Source: an uncultured Clostridia bacterium (GTDB lineage: Bacteria > Bacillota > Clostridia > Oscillospirales > Acutalibacteraceae). From it: a stretch of DNA of 64,000 nucleotides. The DNA lies in NCBI GenBank assembly GCA_944380845.1, contig CALWIU010000042.1, forward strand, positions 1 through 64,000. The letters are read 5' to 3'. The translations under genes and the position numbers were made by a program. This document shows, in pieces, positions 46,801 to 55,087 of the stretch (within the stretch, counting starts at the first letter, position 1; the number at the start of each line of letters is the position of its first letter). The notes under the pieces are model-generated. The model saw nothing but the letters and a program-made list of their open reading frames with translations, was not told the origin of the DNA and ran no database searches.

Positions 46801-47377
46801 CCACGCGCACCGGCGAAGCGCTATCCGGCGGAAAAAAATCAAGGATCCCGCCTCGAACGGCAAACTGCCCCATACCGTCAACCATTTCGGTCTTGACATA
46901 GTCTGCGCTCAGCAAAGCCTGAACAACTTCAGACATGGCAATGTCTTCCCCGCTTTGCAGCGTGACCGACAATCTTTTCAGTTCGCAAGGCGGGATGGTG
47001 ACCTGCGACGCTGCTTCAACGCTGCACAAACAGACATCACAGGCATCATCCAGAATGGCACCGAGAACGGCCAGGCGTTTTTGCTCAAAATCCTTTGACT
47101 TGCTTTCGGTCGTTCTGAAGGTGAAATCCCGGGCGGGATATACCATCGCACGCAAACCAAACACCGTCAGATCTGCCGCCATTCGATGCGCCGTCGCTTC
47201 ATCCGGAACCACAACAAGCGCTTTTTTCCCGCAAGAGGAACAAAGCGCAGAAATCATATATACTTTAACAATCGGCGCAAGACCCAAAACGCCGATGGGC
47301 AGAATGTGATGTTGAATATCCGATAAAACCGTCCGATATTCCGGCATATCCTCCCAAACTCGATTGAACGCGTTCAT
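43853..47377 (-). CDS. mfd: Transcription-repair coupling factor
   Basis: Mfd removes RNA polymerase stalled at lesions and recruits UvrA. The 1174-residue protein has an N-terminal UvrB-like module, an RNA polymerase-interacting domain (GDYVVHSTHGIGIFDG near residue 503), a RecG-like translocase with Walker A GDVGFGKTEVAL and DEEQ box VDEEQRFGV, a TRG motif in GRVGRS, and a C-terminal TRCF domain. It follows pth by 10 bases, the standard pth-mfd order. Confidence 0.96.
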   Translation of the reverse strand: MNAFNRVWEDMPEYRTVLSDIQHHILPIGVLGLAPIVKVYMISALCSSCGKKALVVVPDEATAHRMAADLTVFGLRAMVYPARDFTFRTTESKSKDFEQKRLAVLGAILDDACDVCLCSVEAASQVTIPPCELKRLSVTLQSGEDIAMSEVVQALLSADYVKTEMVDGMGQFAVRGGILDFFPPDSASPVRVEFWGDTIDSLAHFDLVSQRRGDPVDQVKISPASEVIFPSPETLRQKLETFAAGIRGKGSVKAKEVIRKDIERLDSGLRLSSLDKYISLAYETSASIFSYFPDQLLFFCESAGIREKHAAAESILHEDVKILLEEGILCKGLDHFFLSFADVLRCFTEMGGLYLDHFARGSFDVPVHDLVSVTASQLSAWEGSLSVLIEDLKPAAQRGMTQVIFAGSEKTAASLCEDLIDEGIPAISYPQIPGEFLTGSVNILSGNLSSGVEFSQSKFRIITYGRGRSGALAAKRKGKKGYKAGETFHSVDEIHRGDYVVHSTHGIGIFDGVTKLEADGVIKDYLKIKYAASDVLYVPVTQLDLISKYIAPHGDDSKAVKLNRLGSKDWEKTKSRVRGAVREMAGQLIALYTKRMQSKGFAFSPDIDMQSDFERRFEFDETDDQLRCISEIKHDMEQPHPMDRLLCGDVGFGKTEVALRAAFKCVADGKQCAILVPTTILAFQHYQTVLKRVDGFPVTVEMLSRYRTPKQQAKILTDLRRGQIDIIIGTHRMISQDVAFKDIGLVIVDEEQRFGVAQKERLKEMFPDVDVLTMSATPIPRTLNMAMTGIRDMSVIEEAPSDRLPVQSYVVEYDEGIVAEAIEKELRRGGQVYYLHNQITDIEEKAARLHTLVPQARIGIAHGRMNEEEISTVWQQLLEGDIDVLVCTTIIETGVDVPNCNTLIVEDADRMGLSQLHQIRGRVGRSSRRASAYFMFKKGKQLTEVAQRRLDAIREYTEFGSGFKIAMRDLEIRGAGTVLGAHQHGHMEAVGYDMYIRLLSEAVNELETEGEGAQDRRMVADSLADKECLIDVQLSAHIPESYIESVPQRLGIYRRIADIKNEADADDVIDELIDRFGEPPESVRGLITVSLLRNTAASFGVYEIKQKGDSLLLFVQKVDMSHISRLAGAMRGRIMVSATDKPYITVKKAPKQSPLGCLNEIFTILRLPEKKSEK

Positions 47378-47387
47378 AGTGCCTCCG

Positions 47388-48014
47388 TTATTTACTATAC
47401 AGATTCATCGCCTGATCGATTTGACCATTTACGATCTGTTCTGCTGCACTGACAGCCGTTTCCAGCTCTTTTTTTAATTCGTCCAGCTCTGTTTTGCTGA
47501 ACTTTCCCAAAACATAATCTTTTAATTCCTCAGAGCGATCCGCCCGGTCACCGACTCCGATTTTGATACGGGGGAACTGGTCGGAACCCAGCTGATAAAT
47601 GATGCTTTTAATTCCATTATGACCACCGGCAGAACCCTTGCGGCGTATGCGCAGAGTTCCGAAAGGAAGGGAAATATCGTCAAACACAACAAGCACTCGT
47701 TCCGGCGGGATCTTATAGAACGACGCCGCAGCGCCAACGGCGTCACCGCTCAGATTCATAAAGGTCTGCGGACGCATTAACAGGCAATGATGATCTCCCA
47801 GCATGGTTTCACCGCACAGCGCGCGGAATTTCAACCGATCAATCCGGCACTGCTTCATATTGCAAAAAACATCTAAAAACAAAAAACCTGCGTTGTGGCG
47901 GGTATATTCATATTCCTTACCGGGATTGCCCAAACCGACAATAATCCATTCCACCGGTCCTCTGAGCGGCTCCGCAAAAGACGGTTCCGCCTTTTTTTTC
48001 TTAAAAAATGCCAC
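47388..48014 (-). CDS. pth: Peptidyl-tRNA hydrolase
   Basis: Recycles peptidyl-tRNA that drops off ribosomes. Catalytic-site residues are present: GLGNPGKEY, TRHNAGF (catalytic His, about residue 46) and GGHNGIKSI. The frame continues to 48056 through a hairpin; the GTG at 48014 follows AGGAGG by 7 bases and gives 208 residues, with a lysine-rich 20-residue N-terminal extension. It was chosen as the start. Confidence 0.93.
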   Translation of the reverse strand: MAFFKKKKAEPSFAEPLRGPVEWIIVGLGNPGKEYEYTRHNAGFLFLDVFCNMKQCRIDRLKFRALCGETMLGDHHCLLMRPQTFMNLSGDAVGAAASFYKIPPERVLVVFDDISLPFGTLRIRRKGSAGGHNGIKSIIYQLGSDQFPRIKIGVGDRADRSEELKDYVLGKFSKTELDELKKELETAVSAAEQIVNGQIDQAMNLYSK

Positions 48015-48042
48015 ACGATCGCCTCCTGTAACAGCGCCAAAG

Positions 48043-48065
48043 CCCCCCAACAGCACTGTGGGGGG
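48043..48065 (-). terminator. Possible terminator after the GH5 gene
   Basis: A GC-rich inverted repeat (CCCCCC/GGGGGG arms, 48043-48048 with 48060-48065, extended by ACAG/CTGT) lies 21 bases after the GH5 stop and 29 bases before pth. The T-tract is poor (CTTTGG), so pth may be partly read through from upstream. Confidence 0.45.
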
Positions 48066-48085
48066 TGTTCGGCAAAATTTTCAAT

Positions 48086-49579
48086 TTAATACTTAATTTC
48101 GATCCTGTTTTCCCCGATTTCGGCACTACAGGTCACCAGATAACCGCCATCCGGAAGTTCCTTTACGGAATGCTTTGAACAGCCCGTAATCTCCACCGGT
48201 TTTTCCGGCATATAGATCTCGTTCTTTTTTACAGATGCAGCATCCGCCGTAAAATGAAGCGTAAACCGGCGCTGATCCCAATTTGTTTCAAATGAGACAA
48301 TATGACCGGCGATCGCTCTGGGATAAGGACGGGACAAATAGGAAAAAATGTCAGAATCTTCAATGCCATCAATATAACACCAATAGGTCTGACTCCATAC
48401 ATTGCGGTCGAATTTATGCAGCAGGTGAATAAGATGCGAATAATTGCTGCCTTCATCGGAATAGAACCCGCCCCATTCGCCGACAACAACCGGAACATCC
48501 AGCCGATCCTGTGTACGCTCGTGCTCATCAAAAATAAAGTCTACTCGCTCATTGCTTGCATCATTATACGCGGGCGTATCCACCATTAAATCATACCCAT
48601 GCGGCGAAAAGACCAGATTCGGTTCAGCTGATCCGTCACGGTAAATCAACCGGGGGGTACTGCATGAAATGCCAAGATTGGAATAGTAGCAGTTTTCCAT
48701 CATGATGATCCCGCGTTTCGTCACTGCACGAATCGCAGAAGCAACTTTGCGGAAGAATGGATAATAGTACTGCGTATCAAATTCTTTGATAATCGGTGCT
48801 GCCTTGCTGATGATCGAATGGTACACTTCCGGGTCATTCAGCACATTGATCAGATCGCCCCGTCTATCCGAATCCAGAAGCTCTTTTATGAGTTCGGGTT
48901 TATTCACCCGCTTATTGCCCAACACCGTAGACACAATTCCACCGACAAGACGGCGAAAGGCTTTTCCGCCGGCAGAACCGGGGAAAGGCTCATTAAAGAC
49001 ATCAAAACCAAAAAGATTGGGCTTCTCCTGAAAACGCGCCGCGACATGCGCCCACATATCACAGAAATAATCCTGGAGACCTTTTCCCTCGACGCGCGCA
49101 TTGTTCCAGAAATTATCAAAAGCCGTATGACAGGCGCCCGGGAAGAAATACCCCTCCGCCCAGACAAACTTCGGTTTTTTCGGCGCTTTCCCGCCGGAAA
49201 GATACGCCCATTTCGGCGCGCCGTCCCCCGACCAGGGAAGATCATAGCTGCCATACAGATCCTGGTGCATATCCAGATAGCAATCGATTCCGTATTTCGC
49301 GCACAGATCCATAAAATCGGAATAAAAGTCCAGATAGGCTTCATTATATACACCGGGCTGCGGCTCGACAAATTCCCAGATCAAACCAAGACGAATCAGA
49401 TTGATGCCCTTTGCGCTCAGCTTGCGAATCAAATCCTCGTTCCATTGCGTCGGAACAATAGCGGCAAGGCCTTCTTTTTCAGGGTCGCGCCCTTTCCGAA
49501 CCATATTGATTCCGTTAAAAATTCGTTCTCTGCCTTTTTCATCGACCAAAGCGCGTCCGCTCACAGAATAGCTTCCCAC
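48086..49579 (-). CDS. GH5 endoglycoceramidase-like glycoside hydrolase
   Basis: A 497-residue GH5 enzyme resembling endoglycoceramidases, which split the glycan from ceramide in glycosphingolipids. The acid/base Glu197 is in FDVFNEPFPG and the nucleophile Glu368 in VVVGEWGGFY; FNGINMVRKG, DMHQDLYGS and WSGDGAPKWA match this GH5 branch. The frame runs further up through a tRNA gene, which cannot be coding; the GTG at 49579 has AGGAGG 6 bases upstream. No signal peptide is seen, so it is probably cytoplasmic. GH5 beta-glucosidases of other subfamilies are an alternative. Confidence 0.82.
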   Translation of the reverse strand: MGSYSVSGRALVDEKGRERIFNGINMVRKGRDPEKEGLAAIVPTQWNEDLIRKLSAKGINLIRLGLIWEFVEPQPGVYNEAYLDFYSDFMDLCAKYGIDCYLDMHQDLYGSYDLPWSGDGAPKWAYLSGGKAPKKPKFVWAEGYFFPGACHTAFDNFWNNARVEGKGLQDYFCDMWAHVAARFQEKPNLFGFDVFNEPFPGSAGGKAFRRLVGGIVSTVLGNKRVNKPELIKELLDSDRRGDLINVLNDPEVYHSIISKAAPIIKEFDTQYYYPFFRKVASAIRAVTKRGIIMMENCYYSNLGISCSTPRLIYRDGSAEPNLVFSPHGYDLMVDTPAYNDASNERVDFIFDEHERTQDRLDVPVVVGEWGGFYSDEGSNYSHLIHLLHKFDRNVWSQTYWCYIDGIEDSDIFSYLSRPYPRAIAGHIVSFETNWDQRRFTLHFTADAASVKKNEIYMPEKPVEITGCSKHSVKELPDGGYLVTCSAEIGENRIEIKY

Positions 49580-49634
49580 GGTAGACCTCCTCATCGTTTC
49601 AGGCAGGGGAAGAACCCGAGCCGTTTTATTTGAT

Positions 49635-49668
49635 AAAAAAACGCCCGCATTCACCGGGAATGCAGGCG

Positions 49669-49669
<1 letters not shown>
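49635..49669 (-). terminator. Terminator after tRNA-Thr
   Basis: A stem of 11 pairs including one GU (CGCCTGCATTC with GAATGCGGGCG) followed on the minus strand by TTTTTTT. It begins immediately after the CCA end of the tRNA. Confidence 0.9.
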
Positions 49670-49744
<75 letters not shown>

Positions 49745-49805
49745 ATCGACCATGCGGCGCAAATCGCCGCAGCCCTCAGGAACCGTTTTCCCACGAGCAA
49801 GACTT

Positions 49806-49834
49806 ATTATACACACATTGACGGGCGATGTCAA
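49806..49834 (-). promoter_or_regulatory. Consensus promoter for tRNA-Thr
   Basis: Minus strand: perfect -35 TTGACA (49829-49834), a 17-base spacer, and perfect -10 TATAAT (49806-49811). Transcription would start near 49799, about 55 bases upstream of the tRNA, and the leader contains a GC hairpin (GCGGCG-ATTTG-CGCCGC). Confidence 0.85.
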
Positions 49835-49922
49835 CTGTTTTTTTCAAAAAGTTCGCTTTTGCGTGCCGGTCTTCCCTGCCGCAGCACAAAAGCAGGATGC
49901 TTTGTTGATTTTCTGAAAAGAA

Positions 49923-49960
49923 CCGCCCGCAAAATCGGCAAGATCCGATTCTGCGGACGG
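49923..49960 (-). terminator. Terminator after the lipid kinase gene
   Basis: A 16-pair stem (49923-49938 with 49945-49960, two GU pairs) with a 6-base loop is followed on the minus strand by TTCTTTTC. It begins 23 bases after the lipid kinase stop at 49983. Confidence 0.85.
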
Positions 49961-49982
49961 CTGCTTGCAACCTGTTTTTCGT

Positions 49983-50942
49983 TTATGGATTGATCGGTCG
50001 ATCGGCGCTGATTTTACCAGAAGCAACATCCTCAAAATAATGGGATGTCGTGGGGATAACAAAACGAACGGCTTTTTCAACGATTTTCATGGTGGATTCT
50101 TTGACATATTGGATCTCGCCGTCAACATTCACCACTGCGGTTTCATCACTGGTGATGTGGATTTTTTTACCGCGCTTAAAAATCGTGCGATCCCAACCCA
50201 GATGTTTCCCGTTTTTATATGGGCCGATCAGCGAAAGCATTTTGATACGGGGAATGTCCTTTTTTACAATGACAAAATCCAGAAGTCCATCGTCAGGCAT
50301 CGCCAAAGGCGCTGCCATAAAACCACCGCCATACCAGCGGCTGTTGCCGACATAGGCGAAAAGCACCTTCATTGTTTCAGCCGGGCCATCGTCAATGGAG
50401 ATGGTAAAAGTGTTTTCCATCTTTTTAATAAAGCAATACAAAAGAGAAGCCACATAGGCACTCTCCCCTTTGAGCCACGGAAGCTTTTTAAAACTTGCCT
50501 GTTTGTCACAGACATTGGCGTCAAAGCCCATGGAGCACTGGTTGATGGCGTATTTTCCGTTGCACCAAATCGCGTCAAGGAGCGTCGTCTTTCCGTCCAT
50601 TTGCGCACCGATATCGGAAAACATTTCCCGGTCGCCGAACAAGCGAATAAAATCGTTGCCCGAACCGAGGGGAACCGATGCAACCTCCACATGGTCGTGG
50701 CCGATGGCTCCGTTCACAACATCATATAAAGTACCATCGCCGCCGCAGGCATAAACGCGAAGCGGCTCACTGGTAGATTCTGCCATTTTACGGGTATAGG
50801 TTTCGCCGTCGCCGGCACAGGATGTTAAGTGGATCTCATACGAAGCGCCGCGCTGTTTACAGGCTTTCTCAATCTCCGGAACAGCCAGCGCAGCCGTTTT
50901 TCCTTTTCCTGCCATGGGGTTGACAATAAACAAGTGTTTCAT
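49983..50942 (-). CDS. Lipid kinase of the diacylglycerol kinase family (YegS/DgkB-like)
   Basis: A 319-residue ATP-dependent lipid kinase, probably using diacylglycerol. The catalytic motif GGDGTLYDVVNG is near residue 67 and GSGNDFIRLFG near 98. The N-terminal HLFIVNPMAGKGKT is the family start. The beta-rich C-terminal half is typical. It lies 5 bases after the methyltransferase gene and ends in a strong terminator. The exact lipid is not determined by sequence. Confidence 0.92.
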   Translation of the reverse strand: MKHLFIVNPMAGKGKTAALAVPEIEKACKQRGASYEIHLTSCAGDGETYTRKMAESTSEPLRVYACGGDGTLYDVVNGAIGHDHVEVASVPLGSGNDFIRLFGDREMFSDIGAQMDGKTTLLDAIWCNGKYAINQCSMGFDANVCDKQASFKKLPWLKGESAYVASLLYCFIKKMENTFTISIDDGPAETMKVLFAYVGNSRWYGGGFMAAPLAMPDDGLLDFVIVKKDIPRIKMLSLIGPYKNGKHLGWDRTIFKRGKKIHITSDETAVVNVDGEIQYVKESTMKIVEKAVRFVIPTTSHYFEDVASGKISADRPINP

Positions 50943-50947
50943 TGCTT

Positions 50948-52081
50948 TCAGCCTCCGATTGGTTTAAAATACATATAATATTGACATTTAATCATACCGT
51001 TATAAAGTTTACGGCGTTTGTCTGCTTTTCTGCCGAAGAGTTTTTCAAAACGCTCATCCGGAGAAATAATTGAATAAGTCCAGCCATGTTCGGGTTGAAA
51101 TTTTTCACCCATTATTCGACAGATAGACTCCGCTTCCTGCAAATCCAGAAGGCGTTCCCCATAGGGCGGATTGACGATCAAAGTTCCTTTCTCCGATCGT
51201 TTTTGGAAGTCACGGATATCCGCTTTTTCAAAGGCAATCCATTTATCGACCCCGGCTCGCCTCGCGTTGCCGGATGCAATATCCAGGCTTCTGCGGTCAA
51301 TGTCGGACGCAAAGCAATGGAACTGCGCGTGTACATCTTGCAAAGACAAAGCGCGTTCCTTCTCCCTGCGCCACAGACGATCCGGGAAAAGCCGCCAGTG
51401 CTGAGAAGTGAACTCCCGGCGAAGCCCCGGGGCAATTCCAAGCGCCAGCATTGCGCCTTCAATGGGAATGGTTCCGGAACCGCACATCGGATCATACAGG
51501 GTGTGATATCCTCTCAGATGAGAAAAGCAGCAAAGCGCCGCCGCCAGCGTTTCTCGAATCGGCGCCGCATTGGCGGCAGGACGATAACCGCGTTTATGTA
51601 GCCCAACACCGGTGGTATCAATCATCACGGAAACATGATCTTTCAAAAAAGAAAATTGAATTTGATACAAATCGCCGGTTTCCTCAAACCAGGGAATGCG
51701 ATAAACCTGCTTGAGACGCTCAACCACCGCTTTTTTGATAATCGACTGACAGTCGCGCACACTGAAAAGACGGGAATTCAGCGAATATCCCTTGACAGGG
51801 AAACGATCCCGTTTGCCGATCCACTGTTCCCACGGCAGCGCTTTTACACCCTCAAAAAGCTGCTCAAAAGTAGTTGCCTGGAATTCGCCGACCAGCAGAA
51901 GAATTCGTTCGGCGTAACGGCTGCACAAATTGGCACGAATCAAAATCTGTTCATCACCGGAAAACAGCACTCTGCCGTTTTCAGCCTGCACATTGGCAGC
52001 GTCCATATGTCGAAGCTCATCAGCCAAAGGCGCCTCCAGCCCGAACAAACAGGGCGCGGCAAATGTCAACTTCAAGTACAT
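50948..52081 (-). CDS. Class I RNA methyltransferase with THUMP domain (YpsC/RlmL-like)
   Basis: A 377-residue rRNA methyltransferase, likely N2-methylating guanine in 23S rRNA. An N-terminal ferredoxin-like and THUMP region (about 1-155) precedes the Rossmann domain, with LYDPMCGSGTIPIEGAML (about 195) and the catalytic NPPYGERL (about 303). It follows mgtE on the minus strand with a 15-base gap. The paralogue (RlmL N-terminal half or YpsC) cannot be fixed further. Confidence 0.9.
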   Translation of the reverse strand: MYLKLTFAAPCLFGLEAPLADELRHMDAANVQAENGRVLFSGDEQILIRANLCSRYAERILLLVGEFQATTFEQLFEGVKALPWEQWIGKRDRFPVKGYSLNSRLFSVRDCQSIIKKAVVERLKQVYRIPWFEETGDLYQIQFSFLKDHVSVMIDTTGVGLHKRGYRPAANAAPIRETLAAALCCFSHLRGYHTLYDPMCGSGTIPIEGAMLALGIAPGLRREFTSQHWRLFPDRLWRREKERALSLQDVHAQFHCFASDIDRRSLDIASGNARRAGVDKWIAFEKADIRDFQKRSEKGTLIVNPPYGERLLDLQEAESICRIMGEKFQPEHGWTYSIISPDERFEKLFGRKADKRRKLYNGMIKCQYYMYFKPIGG

Positions 52082-52096
52082 CGATCCTTTCTGAGT

Positions 52097-53437
52097 TTAT
52101 GCGGCGGAAATATGAAGTATATGCATCGCGATGGCGAAATACAAGAACATGGAACAGGCATCCACAATGGTGGAAATAAACGGTGTCGCCATGATGGCCG
52201 GATCCACATGAATTTTTTTTGCCAGCATGGGCAATGAGCAGCCCAGCAATTTGGAAAAAACCACCGTACAGATCAGCGTCAGGAAAATAACCAGTGCCAG
52301 TGGAAAATCACGGTATTGGATAAAAACACGCAGGCCATTCATCAGGCCAAGAGCGACGGCGCAAAGCAGAGCTACACGGAACTCTTTCCACACCACGCGA
52401 AAATAATCTCTTCCCTTGATTTCATCGGTTGCCATACCGCGGATTATCAAAGTAGATGACTGGCTGCCGCTGTTGCCGCCGGTGCCGCTGATCATCGTCA
52501 TAAAGGAAACCAAAATCGGATAAGAAGTAAATGCGGCGTCAAAATGATTGATGATCGCGCCGGAAAGCATGGAAGAAAACATCAACACCGTCAGCCAGAC
52601 AATACGGTTCTTTGCGTGTTTAAAAACAGAAGTTTTAAAGTAGGTATCATCGGAAGGATTGACTGCCGCCATGATTTCAAAGTCTTCGGCGTTTTCTTCC
52701 TGCAAAACATCCATGGCGTCGTCAATGGTAACAATGCCGACCAGACGGTTTTCGGAATCAACGACCGGCAGCGCCAGAAAATGATATTTGTCAAAGGTCT
52801 TTGCCACATCTTCCTTATCATCGAGGGTGTGCGCGGAAATAATATTGGTTTCCATGATATCCGACAACACTACATCGCCTTTTGCAAGCAAAAGATCTTT
52901 GACCGTTACGATGCCGATCAGGTGCCGTGTGTCATCCAAAACATAGCAAGTGTAAATGGTTTCCTTATCAATGGCGTCGCGGCGGATCTTTTCAATTGCG
53001 GCGTCTACCGTCATGTTCCCGCGCAGATCAACAAATTCGATGGTCATCAGGCTGCCTGCACTGTCATCCGGATATTGCAGAATTTCGTTAATCAGCTTTC
53101 GCTGGTGGGGATCTGTGGTTTTCAGAATACGGCGAACGATCGTCGCGGGCATTTCACTGACCAGATCGACCGTGTCATCCAAAAACATATCGGCGATTAC
53201 TTTTTCCAGCTCGTTATCTGTAAGGCAGGTAATCAGCTTTTCCTGATCGTCCGGCGCTAAATAGGCGAAAACATCAGCCGCTTTGTCCTTGGGAAGCAGG
53301 CGAAAAACTTTTAACATATCCTCGCCGTTCAATTCCGCCATCAGATAGGACAGATCGACCGCATTCATGACATTTAACAGGTCAAAAAGGCTTTTGTATT
53401 TTCGCTGTTCGATCAGTGCGATAACTTCATCTTTCAT
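52097..53437 (-). CDS. mgtE: Magnesium transporter MgtE
   Basis: A gated Mg2+ channel. The 446-residue protein has an N-terminal MgtE_N domain (about 10-130), a tandem CBS pair (about 135-255) that closes the channel at high Mg2+, a connecting helix and five transmembrane helices (about 280-446) with TMISGTGGNSGSQ in the pore region. The frame starts at 53455, but ATG 53437 follows AGGAGG by 9 bases and was chosen. A 180-base structured leader precedes it. Confidence 0.95.
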   Translation of the reverse strand: MKDEVIALIEQRKYKSLFDLLNVMNAVDLSYLMAELNGEDMLKVFRLLPKDKAADVFAYLAPDDQEKLITCLTDNELEKVIADMFLDDTVDLVSEMPATIVRRILKTTDPHQRKLINEILQYPDDSAGSLMTIEFVDLRGNMTVDAAIEKIRRDAIDKETIYTCYVLDDTRHLIGIVTVKDLLLAKGDVVLSDIMETNIISAHTLDDKEDVAKTFDKYHFLALPVVDSENRLVGIVTIDDAMDVLQEENAEDFEIMAAVNPSDDTYFKTSVFKHAKNRIVWLTVLMFSSMLSGAIINHFDAAFTSYPILVSFMTMISGTGGNSGSQSSTLIIRGMATDEIKGRDYFRVVWKEFRVALLCAVALGLMNGLRVFIQYRDFPLALVIFLTLICTVVFSKLLGCSLPMLAKKIHVDPAIMATPFISTIVDACSMFLYFAIAMHILHISAA

Positions 53438-53619
53438 AAAAAAAGACCTCCTCATTTACTCTTGCAACAAGACAGAAATAAGGAGCATAAAAGATTCACA
53501 TTTCCCCGTCCTGAAAAAAAAGACGAGAAAAATGAACTTGAATTTTATGCGTCCTGCTCCATCGGTGGCGTCTACTGCCGGGGCCTGCGTCCATTTCCTC
53601 ATCTCCTTTGACAAGAACT
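53438..53619 (-). ncRNA. Structured 5' leader of mgtE (candidate cis-regulatory RNA)
   Basis: Between the promoter and the mgtE start lies a leader of about 180 bases. A long hairpin pairs 53482-53492 (GGAGCATAAAA on the plus strand) with 53543-53554, and continues inside with 53499-53510 and 53522-53534, enclosing a run of eight U. The GGAG at 53482-53485 could instead pair with AAGGAG near 53602, so two exclusive folds are possible. The motif GACGC/GGACG recurs four times. I do not recognise the known M-box consensus with confidence, so the class is left open. Confidence 0.5.
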
Positions 53620-53625
53620 ATATTT

Positions 53626-53654
53626 ATTCTAATCGTTTCCCCCGCACCTGTCAA
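53626..53654 (-). promoter_or_regulatory. Sigma-A promoter for mgtE
   Basis: Minus strand: -35 TTGACA (53649-53654), a 17-base spacer, -10 TAGAAT (53626-53631). Transcription would begin near 53619. Confidence 0.8.
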
Positions 53655-53671
53655 GAAAAATATCAATTGAA

Positions 53672-53700
53672 TCATAATTATAAAAATAGCGTCATATTTT
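53672..53700 (+). promoter_or_regulatory. Sigma-E-like promoter for the M23-M50 pair
   Basis: Plus strand: TCATAAT (53672-53678), a 14-base spacer, CATATTTT (53693-53700), similar to sigma-E promoters. The start codon at 53725 is 25 bases downstream. It agrees with mother-cell expression of spoIVFA-FB in Bacillus; assignment is inferred. Confidence 0.45.
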
Positions 53701-53724
53701 TTTTACAAGAAAGGACGGAGAGCC

Positions 53725-54504
53725 ATGAGTGAAAGTAAAAAGGATTTTTTTGTCAAAATGACGACAGCACAGTTTTTTATTTGCTTTGTCTTTTTCGGCA
53801 TTTGCTTCGGGTATTGCCGGCTGTCGCCTGAAAAAGCGGAAACCTTTTTAGCAAACTACCGGCAGGTCGCCGCAGTGGATCTGAATTTTGAAGGGTGGAA
53901 AGCCTTGCTGACAGCAGATGATTCGGAACAGGACGATCCCTCGCAAGCAGAAGAAACCACAACAGAAGCAACAGAAGACATGACAGAAGAAGCTGCCGCA
54001 ACGCTGCCGGCTGAAGTATTGTCCGAACCAGCTTTTGCGCTTTCCGGTTCATTCGGCGCTTCCGCTTCCTATCTTTCGCAAAAGATCACACAGGATCCGG
54101 TTTTCCCGGTTGACGGCTGGGTCAGTTCTTCTTACGGGAGCCGGGTATCACCGATCGATTTTTATAATGAGGAGCACAAGGGCGTAGACATTGCCGCAAA
54201 AGAAGGGACAGTGATCCGAGCCGTTATGGACGGTATCGTCTCGCTGGTTGACGAAACACCGGGGCGCGGCAAATTTTTGATGCTTGACCATGTCAACACG
54301 CCAACGAAAAAAATACAGACCCTGTACCAGCACTGCTCGAAAATCTTAGTAGAGGAAGGCACGGTTATTCGTGCCGGCGAAGCCATTGCGCTGGTGGGAA
54401 GCACCGGAGACAGCACCGGACCGCACCTGCATTTGGAATACCGGGTCAACGGTGAATGTCAGGACCCCATCAAAGCGCTGTTTTCTGATCTTTATGCGGT
54501 ATAA
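53725..54504 (+). CDS. Membrane-anchored M23 metallopeptidase-domain protein (likely SpoIVFA)
   Basis: A 259-residue protein. One N-terminal transmembrane helix (about 12-32) leads to an outer linker rich in Glu/Thr/Ala and a C-terminal LytM/M23 domain (about 130-250). All zinc ligands are present: HKGVD (H-x3-D, near 152) and HLH (near 234), plus YQH. It overlaps the M50 protease gene by 11 bases, the spoIVFA-spoIVFB order of Bacillus. SpoIIQ, which has a similar layout, is an alternative; the operon with the M50 gene favours SpoIVFA. Confidence 0.8.
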   Translation: MSESKKDFFVKMTTAQFFICFVFFGICFGYCRLSPEKAETFLANYRQVAAVDLNFEGWKALLTADDSEQDDPSQAEETTTEATEDMTEEAAATLPAEVLSEPAFALSGSFGASASYLSQKITQDPVFPVDGWVSSSYGSRVSPIDFYNEEHKGVDIAAKEGTVIRAVMDGIVSLVDETPGRGKFLMLDHVNTPTKKIQTLYQHCSKILVEEGTVIRAGEAIALVGSTGDSTGPHLHLEYRVNGECQDPIKALFSDLYAV

Positions 54505-55087
54505 AAAAGGGAAAATTCAATTGGATATCGGCGTTCCGGAGTTGACACTGGCTGCCCTGCTCCTTGTCGCTAAAGGGAAAGAGGTACTGCTATCCGCACT
54601 GCTTGCCGCCTCTCTGCATGAAGCGGGACATCTTTTGATGATGCTGCTGTTGAAAAAAGACGCCGCCGGTATGAAAATCACCCCCTTTGGCGCGCGGATC
54701 GATTATCAGAAGGAACAGATTCTTTCCTACTGGCAGGATGGATGGATCGCCGCTGCCGGTCCGGCAGCAAGTCTGCTGACGGCGCTTGTTTTTGCTTTTT
54801 TTCCGTCTCCCCTGTTGCGGCGCACCGGGGTCGTCAGTCTGCTGCTGGGCATAATCAACCTGTTGCCGGCAAAACCGCTGGACGGCGAGCGGATCTTTCG
54901 TGCTCTTCCGATGGTTCAGAACAACAAAAAAAGCGGCAGCCTTTGCAGAAGCGCCGCTTTTTTCAGTATTCTGTTCAGTTATTTGCTATCGATCACAGCA
55001 ATCGCTTTCGGCGGGGGAAATCTATCGCCCGTCTTTTTCTGCGCATATCTGCTGTTCGCCGCCATTCGAGAAGATCAGACGCTTTGA
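54494..55087 (+). CDS. spoIVFB: SpoIVFB-like M50 intramembrane protease, short form
   Basis: A 197-residue integral membrane protease. HEAGH (near residue 37) and LLPAKPLDGER (near 125) form the metal site; about six hydrophobic segments are visible. Bacillus SpoIVFB cleaves pro-sigma-K and has a C-terminal CBS domain; this protein stops before any CBS, so the classic control is unlikely to be identical. The ATG at 54494 overlaps the upstream gene. The end overlaps galT (convergent) by 13 bases. Confidence 0.85.
   Translation: MRYKKGKIQLDIGVPELTLAALLLVAKGKEVLLSALLAASLHEAGHLLMMLLLKKDAAGMKITPFGARIDYQKEQILSYWQDGWIAAAGPAASLLTALVFAFFPSPLLRRTGVVSLLLGIINLLPAKPLDGERIFRALPMVQNNKKSGSLCRSAAFFSILFSYLLSITAIAFGGGNLSPVFFCAYLLFAAIREDQTL

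Noticed and set aside
53438..53619. Naming the mgtE leader as an M-box riboswitch.
   Set aside because: Some similarity (GAUGAGG, GACGCC) exists, but the core sequence could not be aligned by eye. It is reported as unclassified.
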